From assembly GCA_022826865.1 (NCBI GenBank), contig JAJDUC010000002.1, forward strand, positions 1 to 42,524: a DNA stretch of 42,524 nt, given 5' to 3'. The notes below the pieces were generated by a model, which did not search any database, had not been told where the DNA came from, and saw only the letters and a list, made by a program, of their open reading frames with translations. Below are positions 24,430-34,044 of this stretch, piece after piece. This DNA is from Anaerolineae bacterium. GTDB lineage: Bacteria; Chloroflexota; Anaerolineae; Aggregatilineales; Phototrophicaceae. Numbering within the stretch: position 1 is the first letter of the stretch; every line of letters begins with the position of its first letter. Made by a program: the position numbers and the translations under genes.

Positions 24430-25686
24430 TTAAACCGCGTCCATATTCTCGATTATGCGAGTGGCGAATTCGCTGGTGGCTACCTTGGTAGCGTTCTCCA
24501 TCTGACGCGCAAAATCATAGGTCACGCAGCGCTGATCGATGGTCAGCTCGTAGGCCTTGCTGATCAGATCAGCGGCTTCGAACCAGTCCAGATGCTCGAG
24601 CATCATCACGCCGCTGAAGAGCAATGAACCGGGGTTGACCATGTCCTTGTTGGTGTACTTCGGCGCAGTGCCGTGGGTTGCTTCAAACAATGCGATCTCG
24701 TCGCCGATGTTGGCGCCGGGCGCGATGCCGACCCCGCCGACCTCGGCCGCGAGCGCATCGCTGAGGTAGTCGCCATTGAGATTGGTTGTGGCGATGACAT
24801 CGTGTTCACGCGGCCGCAGCAGCATCTTTTGGAACATGATGTCGGCAATCGTATCTTGTATCAGGATCTTGCCATTGGGAACGTCGCCGCCGTGATTGGC
24901 CGCGACATCGTCCCAGGATATCGTCCGCTCCGGGAATTCTTCACGGGCCAATTCATATCCCCACTTTTGAAACGCGCCTTCGGTGAACTTCTGGATATTG
25001 CCCTTGTGAACCAGTGTGACGATGCTGCGGCCGCGTTCAATGGCATATTTGATCGCCGCGCGGATCAGCCGCTTGCTGCCGAACGGGCTGATGGGCTTGA
25101 TGCCCAGGCCGGCATCCGGGAAAAAATTTGTCGCGCCCAATTCGCTCTTGAGGAATTCGGCCAGCTTCTTGTTTTCCGCCGTGCCCGATTCGTATTCGAT
25201 GCCGGCGTAGGTATCCTCCGTATTCTCGCGGAAGATGACCACATCGACATCTTGCGGTCGCTTGAGCGGGCTGGGCACGCCGTTGTACCAGCGCACCGGC
25301 CGCACACAGCTGTATAGGTCCAGTACCTGGCGCAGGGTTACATTCAAACTGCGAAAGCCGCCGCCGACCGGCGTTGTGAGCGGCCCCTTGATTCCGACTT
25401 TGTATTCGCGAAAGGCCGCAAAGGTCTCGTCGGGCATATAATTTCCGTCGTAGATCCCCGCTGCTTTCTCGCCGGCATAGACTTCCATCCAGGAGACGCG
25501 CCGTCTTCCGCCGTAGGCCTTATCGACCGCCGCATCCCAGATGCGTTTACTGGCGGTCATGATGTCATAGCCGATGCCATCGCCTTCAATGAACAGCAAG
25601 ATCGGATTGTCGGGTACTTGCATGTTGCCGTTTGCGAAGGTGATTTTCTCACCAGTGTCAGGCAGCGTGATCTTCTCGTAAGCCAT
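24430..25686 (-). CDS. icd: Isocitrate dehydrogenase, NADP-type
   Basis: Oxidative decarboxylation of isocitrate to 2-oxoglutarate in the citric acid cycle, 418 residues. Ser113 in [13 protein letters not shown] is at the same number as the phosphorylated, substrate-binding serine of Escherichia coli Icd. Other key parts are [43 protein letters not shown], the metal-binding [17 protein letters not shown] and the cofactor loop [15 protein letters not shown]. The ATG at 25686 follows GGGGAGG; the frame is open 12 codons upstream. A stem-loop follows the stop. Repeat copy B lies upstream and could affect its promoter. Confidence 0.96.
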   Translation of the reverse strand: MAYEKITLPDTGEKITFANGNMQVPDNPILLFIEGDGIGYDIMTASKRIWDAAVDKAYGGRRRVSWMEVYAGEKAAGIYDGNYMPDETFAAFREYKVGIKGPLTTPVGGGFRSLNVTLRQVLDLYSCVRPVRWYNGVPSPLKRPQDVDVVIFRENTEDTYAGIEYESGTAENKKLAEFLKSELGATNFFPDAGLGIKPISPFGSKRLIRAAIKYAIERGRSIVTLVHKGNIQKFTEGAFQKWGYELAREEFPERTISWDDVAANHGGDVPNGKILIQDTIADIMFQKMLLRPREHDVIATTNLNGDYLSDALAAEVGGVGIAPGANIGDEIALFEATHGTAPKYTNKDMVNPGSLLFSGVMMLEHLDWFEAADLISKAYELTIDQRCVTYDFARQMENATKVATSEFATRIIENMDAV

Positions 25687-25868
25687 TAAGCTCAAGCCTC
25701 CCCTATATGCTTCGTTCTCCAAGTCCGCGAGATTATATCATAATTCAAGGGCGGATAAACGGGCTTCTTGCCGCGCTTGCGGAGCGACGCCATTCGGCCG
25801 CTGTTGCGTCAATTGGGATACACGCGCGCAGCGCAATTTCGCTTATCCCAGCTTTATCCATGGCTGCC

Positions 25869-26053
25869 CAGAGCAATCGCAGCAAAACATTATCCGCCGA
25901 TGGCCATGTAAATATGTAGGGGCGTCTCGTGAGACGCCCGTTGAAAATGGCCTACAAATTGTGGGCGTTTCAGCGAAACGCCCCTACAGATTACGAAATA
26001 TGAGCAAACAATGTCATTTATCAGCGCAATTTCAATTTGGTGCGATTGCTCTG
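25869..26053 (-). mobile_element. MITE-like repeat, family 1, copy B
   Basis: An element of 185 bp in reverse orientation to copies A and C. The terminal inverted repeats are CAGAGCAATCGCAGCAAAA (from 25869) and, reversed from 26053, CAGAGCAATCGCACCAAA. The core GTAGGGGCG...CGCCCCTAC spans about 25916-25987 and holds two small hairpins (GGCGTCTC/GAGACGCC and GGGCGTTT/AAACGCCC) joined by a spacer that, reversed, matches copies A and C. It lies between icd and the rnjA promoter. I saw no clear target duplication. Confidence 0.8.
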
Positions 26054-26090
26054 ACATCCGCCGACTGACAATAGAACTTCCCGCGGCCTA

Positions 26091-26099
26091 TGCTATAAT
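26091..26099 (+). promoter_or_regulatory. Extended -10 promoter TGCTATAAT for rnjA leader
   Basis: A perfect extended -10 (TGCTATAAT), 38 bp after the end of repeat copy B. No good -35 is seen at 17 bp. It predicts a start near 26106 and an untranslated leader of about 275 nt before rnjA. Confidence 0.6.
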
Positions 26100-26105
26100 G
26101 CCTTC

Positions 26106-26381
26106 GAGAGCGAGCGAGGCTCGCCAACAAATTCGACCCTTACATGTCTTGGAACAAGGCATGACAAAAGGATAGAGCAGTTGAAAGGGGTGTGCGCAGA
26201 CATCACAGCAAATCTACCTGAAATTCGATAGCAAGCCAGGACACCCGCTGCCGCGCCGGTTGCCGGGCTGTTTTGGTATGTAAAGCCCAAGATTCAGGCG
26301 ATGGCGCGTCTAAACTTGTCGCTTTGCTTGAAAGCGACCTTGCGCATCGCCGCAGTTAAGTCACATTGGAGATGACAACAC
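26106..26381 (+). ncRNA. Long structured 5' leader of rnjA (or separate small RNA)
   Basis: At least three strong hairpins occur in the presumed leader. 26111-26115 pairs with 26119-26123. 26143-26151 pairs with 26155-26163 (nine pairs, loop GAA). 26318-26325 pairs perfectly with 26331-26338 (eight pairs, loop GCTTG), the last enclosed by GGCGATG (26297-26303) with CATCGCC (26345-26351). A GC-rich hairpin CCGG-TTG-CCGG followed by TTTT lies near 26255-26275 and could end a shorter RNA. It matches no riboswitch I know, nor 6S or SRP RNA. RNase J autoregulation through its leader is a plausible use. Confidence 0.45.
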
Positions 26382-28043
26382 ATGGCAAAAAAGAAGAAGA
26401 AACCATTCAAGATTACGCCGATCGGAGGCTTAGGCGAAATCGGGAAAAACATGACGCTATTCGAAATGAATGGCGAAGGCTTCCTGATTGATTGCGGCAT
26501 TATGTTTCCAGCCAACGATATGCACGGCGTCGACTATATCATTCCTGATTTCCGCTGGCTGGAAGAGCGGGACGACATCCGATTGCACGGCGTCTGCTTC
26601 ACGCATGGGCATGAGGATCATATCGGCGCCGTTCAGCTTTTGGTGACCGCCTTTCCCGATCTTCCGCTATACGCGACGCCGCTGACAGCCGGTTTGCTGC
26701 AGGTTAAACTGAAAAACGCGCGCCGGCTCAAAACGACTAACCTCAATACCTTTAATGCCGGTGAAACCGTGCAGATTGGGCCCTTCAAGCTGGAGAGTTT
26801 CCACGTCTGCCACAGCATTCCCGATTGTGTCGGCTTCGGCATCAACACGCCTTACGGCATAGTCATCCATACGGGCGACTATAAGTTCGACAATACGCCG
26901 GTGCATGGCCGCAAGACGGACTACGCCCGGCTGGCTGGCTTCGCGCAGCGCGGGGTGGCGCTGCTGCTGGCGGACAGCACCAATTCGGACAAGGCCGGCT
27001 GGACGCAATCCGAGGCGGTGATCGAACCCGCGTTCGAGCGCGTATTCCGCGAGGCCAAAGGGCGCGTCATGGTGGCGACATTCGCCTCGTTGATTTCCCG
27101 CGTTCAGCAGGTGGTCACGGTCGCCCGCAAGTACAAGCGTAAAGTTTGCATCACCGGCTACACCATGTCGCAGTATGCCAAAATTGCGCGCAAGCTCGGC
27201 TACCTCAGCGTCGACGACGCTTCGCTGATTAATATCGGGCAGGCGCGGGAGATGCCGCCGCACAAGGTCGTCTTCATGGTCACCGGTTCGCAGGGCGAGC
27301 CGTCGGCCGTGCTGGGCAAATTGGCAAGCGGGCGGCATCAGCAACTGGAAGTTCGCGAAAACGATACAATCATCCTTTCGTCCCATCCCATCCCGGGCAA
27401 TGAGGAGATGGTCTACCGAACGATCAATCGCCTTATCGAACGCGGCGCCGATGTAATCTACGATCCGATCGAAGCCGTGCACGTATCTGGCCATGCCTGC
27501 CAGGAAGAGATGCGGCTGATGCTTAACCTGACACAGCCTCGCCACCTGATCCCGATTCATGGCGAGATCCGGCACCTGCACCTGCATGCCAAACTGGCGG
27601 CGGCCAGCGGCATTCCAAAAGAGAACATTACCGTCATCTCGAACGGCACAACCGTCGAGTTGGATGGCCGTGGCCTTACCGTGGGCGAACGCCAGCCCGG
27701 CGGCTACGTCTTTGTTGACGGAAGCGGCGTTGGCGATGTGGGACGGGCCGTTATCCGCGACCGAGAGATTCTGGCTCAAGATGGCTTTGTGCTGGTGAGC
27801 GTCAACGTCGATCAGCGCTCCGGCGAATTGATTGACGAGCCGCGCATTGTCTCGCGCGGCTTCGTCTACCTCAAGGATGCGGAAGATTTCCTGGAGCAGA
27901 TACGCGACAATATCAGCCAGTTGGTCAGCCGACGGCGTTTGAACGGCAACCGCCAGAGTTTGGTGGAGGAGAGCCTGGGCAAATTCATTTACAACGAGAC
28001 CAAGCGCCGGCCCATGATATTCAGCATTGTCAACGAAGTGTAG
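26382..28043 (+). CDS. rnjA: Ribonuclease J
   Basis: Metallo-beta-lactamase/beta-CASP ribonuclease with 5' exonuclease and endonuclease activity in RNA decay and maturation, 553 residues. The zinc motif is His75-Gly-His77-Glu-Asp79-His80 in CFTHGHEDHIGA. Further ligands lie in ESFHVCHSIPDC and VIHTGDYKFD. Beta-CASP motifs follow (LLADSTNSDKAGWTQSE; VSGHACQEEMRLML; IPIHGEIRHLHLHA). The C-terminal RNase J domain ends FIYNETKRRPMIFSIVNEV. A basic start (MAKKKKKPFK) is typical. GGAG lies upstream of the ATG. The long structured leader suggests post-transcriptional control. Confidence 0.96.
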   Translation: MAKKKKKPFKITPIGGLGEIGKNMTLFEMNGEGFLIDCGIMFPANDMHGVDYIIPDFRWLEERDDIRLHGVCFTHGHEDHIGAVQLLVTAFPDLPLYATPLTAGLLQVKLKNARRLKTTNLNTFNAGETVQIGPFKLESFHVCHSIPDCVGFGINTPYGIVIHTGDYKFDNTPVHGRKTDYARLAGFAQRGVALLLADSTNSDKAGWTQSEAVIEPAFERVFREAKGRVMVATFASLISRVQQVVTVARKYKRKVCITGYTMSQYAKIARKLGYLSVDDASLINIGQAREMPPHKVVFMVTGSQGEPSAVLGKLASGRHQQLEVRENDTIILSSHPIPGNEEMVYRTINRLIERGADVIYDPIEAVHVSGHACQEEMRLMLNLTQPRHLIPIHGEIRHLHLHAKLAAASGIPKENITVISNGTTVELDGRGLTVGERQPGGYVFVDGSGVGDVGRAVIRDREILAQDGFVLVSVNVDQRSGELIDEPRIVSRGFVYLKDAEDFLEQIRDNISQLVSRRRLNGNRQSLVEESLGKFIYNETKRRPMIFSIVNEV

Positions 28044-28123
28044 CTTACTTCGCCCGCGGCGGCATCCAGATTGCAAGCGTCCGCGCTGGCGGCTGCGCTA
28101 ACTCAACCGAAGGAACCCATACT

Positions 28124-28816
<693 letters not shown>

Positions 28817-28867
28817 GATATAGATCGCGCCGCTTGCAGCGCCGTTTCGAGGCGACAAGAGCCGCGT

Positions 28868-28873
28868 TATAAT
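28868..28873 (+). promoter_or_regulatory. -10 box TATAAT before phosphoribosyltransferase gene
   Basis: A perfect TATAAT 38 bp before the ATG at 28911. The hexamer at 17 bp upstream (TTTCGA) is a poor -35. It suggests the gene can be transcribed apart from the ABC ATPase gene. Confidence 0.4.
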
Positions 28874-28910
28874 TGACTGCGCAAGACCTGCCTATTGCGA
28901 AGGAAAACTG

Positions 28911-29462
28911 ATGACAGGCGAGTTTTTCTCGGTTGAAGTAGCCGGTATCACGCGCGATCTGCCCCTGATGGAGATCAAACCCGGCGTCCGTATCGCGATT
29001 CTTAACATTCTTGGCGACTATGAGTTTGTCAATGCCGCCAGCATTGAATTGGCGGAAAGGCTGGCCGGGAAGAACATTAATGCGCTGGTCACTGCGGAGG
29101 CGAAGTCGATCCCCTTGGCGCATGCGCTGAGCACTCATATGAAATTGCCCTACGTCGTCCTGCGCAAGACGCACAAACCTTATATGGGCGACGCCCTGCA
29201 AAGCGAGACGCTGAGCATAACGACCGGCAAGCCACAGACCTTGTTCCTTGATGCCAAGGATCGCCGATTGGTCGAGGGCAGGCGAATCGCCATCATCGAT
29301 GATGTGATTTCCACAGGCAGCACGCTGCAGGGCATGCGCCTGATAATGGACAAAGCCGGCGCGCGGGTCGTCGCCGAGGCGGCTATTTTCACCGAAGGCG
29401 ATCGCGCGCAGTGGCACGATATCGTGGCACTGGGGCACTTGCCCGTCTGGGTGGATGATTAG
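28911..29462 (+). CDS. Purine phosphoribosyltransferase (adenine/xanthine type)
   Basis: A 183-residue type I phosphoribosyltransferase. The PRPP-binding motif is IAIIDDVISTGSTLQGM at about 123-139. Upstream, NALVTAEAKSIPLAHALS and PYVVLRKTHKPYMGDAL fit adenine or xanthine phosphoribosyltransferases, which salvage free bases to nucleotides with PRPP. Exact base specificity cannot be read from the sequence. AAGGAAA precedes the ATG. The gene lies between the orphan ABC ATPase and comEA. Confidence 0.85.
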   Translation: MTGEFFSVEVAGITRDLPLMEIKPGVRIAILNILGDYEFVNAASIELAERLAGKNINALVTAEAKSIPLAHALSTHMKLPYVVLRKTHKPYMGDALQSETLSITTGKPQTLFLDAKDRRLVEGRRIAIIDDVISTGSTLQGMRLIMDKAGARVVAEAAIFTEGDRAQWHDIVALGHLPVWVDD

Positions 29463-29532
29463 CCCTCCTGCCCGGACATCAACGATGCTATGATTTCCGA
29501 AAGCGTTTGTTTGCGGTCGGAAATTAATTAAT

Positions 29533-30117
29533 ATGTCGTCACAATTGTCGCCGAAGTTGATTATCCTCGCCTGCCTCATTTTGACAATTATGCTGATTCT
29601 GGCCGGCGCCCTTGTTGTCCTCTCGCGGCCCGAGCCGACGATCATAAGCATTCATCCGCCGCGCCCGACGGCGACCCCCGCTCCCACCGCGACACAGTTG
29701 CCGATTCTGGTCTATGTGACCGGCGCCGTGAATCAAGGAGAAACAACCTACACTTTGCCTTACGGCAGCCGGGTATCCGATGCCCTTGCGGCGGCCGGCG
29801 GCTTAACCGAGCATGCCGATCGGAGCTTGGTGAACCTTGCCGGGCGCTTGCGCGATGGCGATCATGTTCATGTTCCCGCCTTGGGCGAGCTCGGTGGCGA
29901 CCTGCCAACGCCATCCGGAGGGCAGATCATCTTCATTAACAGCGCCACGCAAGAGGAACTGGAATCACTGCCGGGCATCGGCGCCGTCACCGCGCGCCGG
30001 ATCATCGAATATCGAGAGTTAGCAGGCGAATTCCGCAACCTGAATGACCTGGATAACGTAGCCGGGATCGGCGAAGCAATGCTGGAGAAGCTGAAAGACT
30101 TGATCGCTTTCGATTAG
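29533..30117 (+). CDS. comEA: ComEA-like DNA-binding competence protein
   Basis: A 194-residue membrane-anchored protein. One N-terminal helix (LIILACLILTIMLILAGALVV) and a Pro/Thr linker (RPTATPAPTATQ) precede an SLBB domain (VYVTGAVNQGETTYTLPYG, VSDALAAAGGLTE, GDHVHVP). Two C-terminal helix-hairpin-helix motifs follow: INSATQEELESLPGIGAVT and LDDLDNVAGIGE-like NDLDNVAGIGEAMLEKLK. ComEA binds incoming DNA outside the membrane for natural transformation. comEC is not in the window. The stop overlaps the convergent sugar-type ABC ATPase gene by 4 nt (TTAG). Confidence 0.93.
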   Translation: MSSQLSPKLIILACLILTIMLILAGALVVLSRPEPTIISIHPPRPTATPAPTATQLPILVYVTGAVNQGETTYTLPYGSRVSDALAAAGGLTEHADRSLVNLAGRLRDGDHVHVPALGELGGDLPTPSGGQIIFINSATQEELESLPGIGAVTARRIIEYRELAGEFRNLNDLDNVAGIGEAMLEKLKDLIAFD

Positions 30118-31199
30118 CGAATGCGCTGGCCTGTCAAGGCGTCGAAGAAGTAGGCGCGCGGCCAATCCAGTTGGCAGTGAATCGTATCTCCCGGCTCGTG
30201 CTCGTCCTCTAGCGGCACTTGAATCCGCCAGCGCCGCTTGCGCAGCCAGACTTCCAGCAAACGGAACTTCTCCGCATAAAAGGGTATGGAGCGGTCAATG
30301 GTGGCCGGGATGCCGCTATCGGAATCTGTGAGTTGGATATGTTCGGGACGAATGCCCACGATGACCTCGCTGCCGTTCGGGCGCGGGCTCGGCAGCGAGG
30401 CGCGCCCCATGTAGCTGCCATCCCAATCGCCGCTTTGAACACGCCCCCAAAAGGCGTTGATCGTTGGCGTGCCGAGGAACTCGGCCACAAACAAGCTGTC
30501 GGGATTGTCGTGCAGCGCCTGATAGCTGCCGCTCTGGATGATGCGACCGGCATTGATGACCACAATGCGGTCGGCCACGCTCATCGCTTCCACCTGATCA
30601 TGCGTAACATAGACCAAGGTCACATTGAACTCTTGAATGAGGCGCTTGAGCTCAACACGCGCTTGCCCGCGGAATTTGGCATCGAGGTTGGCAAAGGGCT
30701 CGTCGAATAGCAGCAATTCCAGATCACGAGCGAAAGCGCGGGCGATGGACACGCGCTGTTTTTCCCCGCCGGACAGATTCCGCGGGAATCTTCCCATCAG
30801 TTTCTCAATATCGACGCCGGTGATATTGGCGACCGTATTAACATGCGCGGGCACCTCTTCTTCCCGGTCGCGCAGGCGCAAGAAAAAGCCGACCGTTTTG
30901 CGGCTCTCCCAATGCGGGATCAGAACGTAATTCTGAAACACCATGCCAATTCCACGGTTTTCGACAGGGATATCATCGAGGGGAACGCCATTGTAGAAGA
31001 TCGTGCCGCTGTCCGGCTCCTCCAGGCCGGCGATCAGACGGAGCAGGGTGGTCTTGCCGCATCCGGAGGGACCCAGCAAAACAACCGCTTCGCCGTCGTC
31101 TATGTGCAAGTTGAAATCCTTGATCGCCAGAACCGGCGTCAACTTGCGGCTCTTGTCGTAGAAGGTCTTGCTCACATTTGAAAGCGTGATTGTCCTCAT
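30114..31199 (-). CDS. ABC transporter ATPase, MalK/UgpC family
   Basis: A 361-residue ATPase with the C-terminal regulatory/TOBE half typical of carbohydrate importers. Walker A is GPSGCGKTT (43-51); the Q-loop is MVFQNYVLIPHW; the signature is LSGGEKQR; Walker B is LLLFDEPFANLDA; and the switch is VYVTHDQVEAMSVADRI. The C-terminal part has VGIRPEHIQL and ends WPRAYFFDALTGQRI. Shared ATPases of this kind serve several permeases encoded elsewhere, and none is adjacent. It might in principle serve modAB, but its C-terminus is sugar-type. The ATG at 31199 is preferred over an upstream frame start at 31259. The gene is divergent from lipA across repeat copy C. Confidence 0.9.
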   Translation of the reverse strand: MRTITLSNVSKTFYDKSRKLTPVLAIKDFNLHIDDGEAVVLLGPSGCGKTTLLRLIAGLEEPDSGTIFYNGVPLDDIPVENRGIGMVFQNYVLIPHWESRKTVGFFLRLRDREEEVPAHVNTVANITGVDIEKLMGRFPRNLSGGEKQRVSIARAFARDLELLLFDEPFANLDAKFRGQARVELKRLIQEFNVTLVYVTHDQVEAMSVADRIVVINAGRIIQSGSYQALHDNPDSLFVAEFLGTPTINAFWGRVQSGDWDGSYMGRASLPSPRPNGSEVIVGIRPEHIQLTDSDSGIPATIDRSIPFYAEKFRLLEVWLRKRRWRIQVPLEDEHEPGDTIHCQLDWPRAYFFDALTGQRIR

Positions 31200-31277
31200 C
31201 ACAGCGCTTTCATCTTGCTTGCTGCATACAAGAATAACATATCGCTCAACCCCGGACATTGCCGGGAGGCTGTCGCG

Positions 31278-31474
31278 GCCAGGGCAATCGCATCAAATTG
31301 AAATTGCGCTGACAAATGACAATTTCGCCTCAGTTTTCGTAATCTGTAGGGGCGTTTCGCTGAAACGCCCGCAATTTGCAGGCCATTTTCAACGGGCGTC
31401 TAGCGAGACGCCCCTACATTTTTGAAATATTCGCGGCGAACCTCTAATTGTGATTTTGATGCGAATGCCCTGGC
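31278..31474 (+). mobile_element. MITE-like repeat, family 1, copy C (most complete)
   Basis: A 197 bp element. Its terminal inverted repeats match at 19 of 20 positions: GCCAGGGCAATCGCATCAAA (31278-31297) against the reverse of 31455-31474. The core 31346-31417 begins GTAGGGGCG and ends CGCCCCTAC. It contains two hairpins, GGGCGTTTC/GAAACGCCC and GGGCGTCT/AGACGCCC. Flanks TGTCGCG (31271-31277) and TGTCGTG (31475-31481) may be an imperfect target duplication. No protein is encoded, so movement would need a transposase in trans. It lies between the MalK-type gene and the lipA promoter. Confidence 0.85.
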
Positions 31475-31515
31475 TGTCGTGGCGGGCAGTCTGGAATTGC
31501 GGATTGCGCTTGATG

Positions 31516-31521
31516 TATAAT
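31516..31521 (+). promoter_or_regulatory. -10 box TATAAT for lipA
   Basis: A perfect TATAAT (preceded by TG) 48 bp before the lipA TTG start and 41 bp after repeat copy C. No clear -35 is visible. Transcription would begin near 31528, ruling out the upstream open frame (31450) as a start. Confidence 0.5.
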
Positions 31522-31569
31522 CAAAGTTTGACGACGATACTCGCGACTGTTGTGTCAAGGAAATTCAAA

Positions 31570-32535
31570 TTGGCCGATACAATCCAGCCCGATCTCATCC
31601 CGGTGTCGACGGCGCGTGAATGGCAGCCCGACCCCAAGAGCCCACGGCGCCGGCCGCCCTGGATTCGCGTGCGCGCGCCGAGCGGGGAAGCATACGAGCG
31701 CGTGCGCGGCCTCATGCGCAGCAAATCCTTGCACACTGTCTGTGAAGAGGCGCAGTGCCCCAACCTCGGCGAATGTTGGGGCAAGGGCACAGCGACTTTC
31801 CTGATGATGGGGGATACCTGTACGCGCAGTTGCGGCTTTTGCGACATCAAGACCGGGCGGCCGAACCCGATCGATTGGGGGGAAGCGAACCGCATCGCCG
31901 AGAGTGTACGGGCGATGGGTTTGCAGCATGTCGTCATCACCAGCGTCAACCGCGATGACAGACCCGATGGCGGCGCGCCCTTGTTTGCCATGGTCATCCG
32001 GCGGATTCGCCAGTTGCAGCCGGGCTGTTCCGTTGAGGTGCTGATCCCGGACTTCAAAGGCAGCGAAATGGCGCTGAAGATCGTGATGCAGGCCCAGCCC
32101 GAGATTCTAAACCACAATGTGGAAACGGTTCCGCGTTTATTCAAAAAGGTGCAGCCGCAAGATCAATACGACTGGGCTTTATCAACGCTGGCAAACGCAA
32201 AAAAGATGGATCCTCTGGTTCTGACAAAAAGCGGTATCATGCTCGGCCTGGGCGAAGATCCGGCCGAGGTCGAAAGCGCGATGGCGGACCTGGTGGAAAT
32301 TGGCGTGGACATCCTGACGCTCGGCCAATACTTGCAGCCGAGCAAACGTCATCTGCCGATCGAGCGTTATTATACGCCGGGAGAATTTGAGTCTCTGCGC
32401 GAAGCCGGGCTGGAAATGGGATTCAAGTGGGTGGAGAGCGGCCCCTTGGTGCGCAGCAGTTACCGCGCTGCTGAGCAAGTGCGCGGGCTTTCCAGGCTTG
32501 AACATTTTCGGCCCTTTGCGGCGCGGACCGGTTAG
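31570..32535 (+). CDS. lipA: Lipoyl synthase
   Basis: Radical SAM enzyme inserting two sulfurs into octanoyl groups on lipoyl domains of 2-oxoacid dehydrogenases and the glycine cleavage H protein. The auxiliary cluster motif is Cys58-x4-Cys63-x5-Cys69 ([12 protein letters not shown]). The radical SAM cluster is Cys84-x3-Cys88-x2-Cys91 (CTRSCGFC). The C-terminal RSSY that caps the auxiliary cluster is present ([12 protein letters not shown]). The TTG start at 31570 is fixed by AAGGAAA at 31557-31563 and the -10 box upstream, giving 321 residues, the usual length. No lipB is adjacent. Confidence 0.97.
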   Translation: MADTIQPDLIPVSTAREWQPDPKSPRRRPPWIRVRAPSGEAYERVRGLMRSKSLHTVCEEAQCPNLGECWGKGTATFLMMGDTCTRSCGFCDIKTGRPNPIDWGEANRIAESVRAMGLQHVVITSVNRDDRPDGGAPLFAMVIRRIRQLQPGCSVEVLIPDFKGSEMALKIVMQAQPEILNHNVETVPRLFKKVQPQDQYDWALSTLANAKKMDPLVLTKSGIMLGLGEDPAEVESAMADLVEIGVDILTLGQYLQPSKRHLPIERYYTPGEFESLREAGLEMGFKWVESGPLVRSSYRAAEQVRGLSRLEHFRPFAARTG

Positions 32536-32620
32536 TTGTCTGCGGGCGCGAAATGGACCATAGATTTCCCAGCAGCAACAGCATTTGGACAGCTAAGAAG
32601 AGAGTGACCGGGGGACTGCC

Positions 32621-33163
32621 ATGAGCGCGTTTTTCACGAATCGGCGAGGTCACGCGGAGGCGGAGCCGGAAGAATCTGCGCCGGTTGTGCCGGCGGGCCG
32701 GACTGTCGGCTTTGACACGGTAATCGGCTCGAACACACAGTTTGAAGGCAAGTTTCTCAGTTCCGGCAATGTACGGATGGATGGGAAATTCAGTGGTTCG
32801 CTTGAAGTCAGCGGCAATATCCTGGTGGGCGAATCCGCCAGCGTCGAAGCTGATATCAATGCGCGCAATGTCTCCATTGCCGGTACCGTCCGCGGCAATG
32901 TCACCGGCAACAAGGTGCAGCTATTGCGAACGGGGCGAATCTGGGGCGACATCAGCGCATCGGCCTTGACGACTGAAGAAGGCGCATTCATTGATGGCAA
33001 GATTACGATGGTCGGTCACTCCGCGACGCGCCCGACTTCTGATGAAGCCTACATTGAAGATGAGAATTTGCCGGAAGTGGCGGTCGGGCCGGTTGCAGGC
33101 GAAGGCGCCGGCCAGGAAGAACCTGAAACGGCCGCTGCAGCGGCGGGAACGGACGAAGATTAG
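32621..33163 (+). CDS. Bactofilin family polymer-forming protein
   Basis: A 180-residue cytoskeletal-type protein. A short disordered N-terminus precedes the right-handed beta-helix bactofilin domain: TVIGSNTQFEGKFLSSGNVR, MDGKFSGSLEVSGNILVG, SVEADINARNVSIAGTVRG, and GRIWGDISASALTTEEGAF with IDGKITM. An acidic, Ala/Glu-rich tail follows. Bactofilins form filaments and help position wall-synthesis or polysaccharide proteins. The gene lies 85 bp after lipA on the same strand and is convergent with the exopolysaccharide operon. A link to that operon is suggested only by proximity. Confidence 0.92.
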   Translation: MSAFFTNRRGHAEAEPEESAPVVPAGRTVGFDTVIGSNTQFEGKFLSSGNVRMDGKFSGSLEVSGNILVGESASVEADINARNVSIAGTVRGNVTGNKVQLLRTGRIWGDISASALTTEEGAFIDGKITMVGHSATRPTSDEAYIEDENLPEVAVGPVAGEGAGQEEPETAAAAAGTDED

Positions 33164-33207
33164 AGCGGGCCGCCCCTTGTGACCGCGTTCAAATCCGGTT
33201 GGCTATT

Positions 33208-34044
33208 CTATAGCGATGTGGCGGTGAGCCCGCCGTCAAGCACAAAAACCGCGCCGGTTGTGAAATCTGAAGCTGACGAGGCGAGGAATAGCGCTATGCC
33301 GGCCATGTCCTTGGGTTGACCGATGCGACCGGCGGGTGTCTTCGCCAGCACCGGCTCAAGCAGATCGGCATTGTCCCAAAGCGCTTTCGCGAAATTCGTT
33401 TGCACCAGGCCCGGCGCGATGGCGTTGACCTGGATGTTGTCCGGGCCGAGTTCGGCCGCAAGTGTTTTGGTCAAGCTGATCAACGCGGCTTTCGTCATGC
33501 TGTAGATGCCTTGAAAGCGGCCTGGCCGCAATCCTGCCACGGAAGCGACGTTGATGATCTTGCCGCCGCCGCTTTGGCGCATCGCATTGACCGCCGCCTG
33601 CGAAAGCCAGACGTTTCCCATCAGATTCACATCGATGGTTTTGCGCCAATAGCTGTCTTCCGCGTCAAGCACTGCGCCATAATGCGGATTGGTGGCGGCG
33701 TTGTTAACGAGGATATCCAGCCTGCCATAACGGCTTAGCGTGCTTTCAACCAAGGATTGGAGCGCTTCTTTATCGCCATTGTGGGCGGCGATGGCAGCCG
33801 CTTCACCGCCCGCGCGCTTGATCGCCCGCGCCACTTCTTCCAGCGCCGCCTGCTTTCGACTGGATAGCGCCACTTTCACGCCGGCTTGCGCAAACTGCTC
33901 CGCAATAGCGCGTCCAATACCGCGGGACGCGCCGGTCACGATGGCAACCCTTCCCGACAGGTCGAATGGAACAGTCACAGGCTTTGTCTTTCTGATAGCT
34001 TCCACATTTGAAACTCGGCGATCTCCGCCAACTCGGGCCTTCAA
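33208..34044 (-). CDS. Short-chain dehydrogenase/reductase
   Basis: An SDR-family NAD(P) oxidoreductase, 278 residues from the TTG at 34044. The nucleotide loop is TGASRGIG (37-44), followed by NNAA; the catalytic set is Ser168, Tyr181 and Lys185 (YSMTK); the C-terminal part is FLASSASDFTTGAVFVLDGG. It looks like a glucose/3-oxoacyl reductase-like classical SDR, substrate unknown. The TTG start overlaps the Wzz-like gene's stop (TTGA), hinting at coupling. A later GTG (MTVPFDLSGRVAIVTG) is a sound alternative, since classical SDRs begin close to that segment. It is the last gene of the polysaccharide operon or a hitch-hiker on it. Confidence 0.88.
   Translation of the reverse strand: MKARVGGDRRVSNVEAIRKTKPVTVPFDLSGRVAIVTGASRGIGRAIAEQFAQAGVKVALSSRKQAALEEVARAIKRAGGEAAAIAAHNGDKEALQSLVESTLSRYGRLDILVNNAATNPHYGAVLDAEDSYWRKTIDVNLMGNVWLSQAAVNAMRQSGGGKIINVASVAGLRPGRFQGIYSMTKAALISLTKTLAAELGPDNIQVNAIAPGLVQTNFAKALWDNADLLEPVLAKTPAGRIGQPKDMAGIALFLASSASDFTTGAVFVLDGGLTATSL

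Noticed and set aside
26106..26280. 6S RNA, SRP RNA or RNase P RNA in the rnjA leader
   Set aside because: No GGAAGC-type SRP loop, no long single hairpin with central bubble, and no RNase P core were seen. It is kept only as a structured leader.
26667..28076. Long open frame antisense to rnjA (469 codons)
   Set aside because: It mirrors the GC-rich codon pattern of rnjA and shows no recognisable domain or ribosome site. The same holds for opposite-strand frames at 1727-2431, 2476-3153, 28103-28735 and 28794-29651.
30114..31199. ModC, the missing molybdate ATPase
   Set aside because: The C-terminal half is of the MalK/UgpC sugar type, and the gene is 8 kb from modAB on the other strand.
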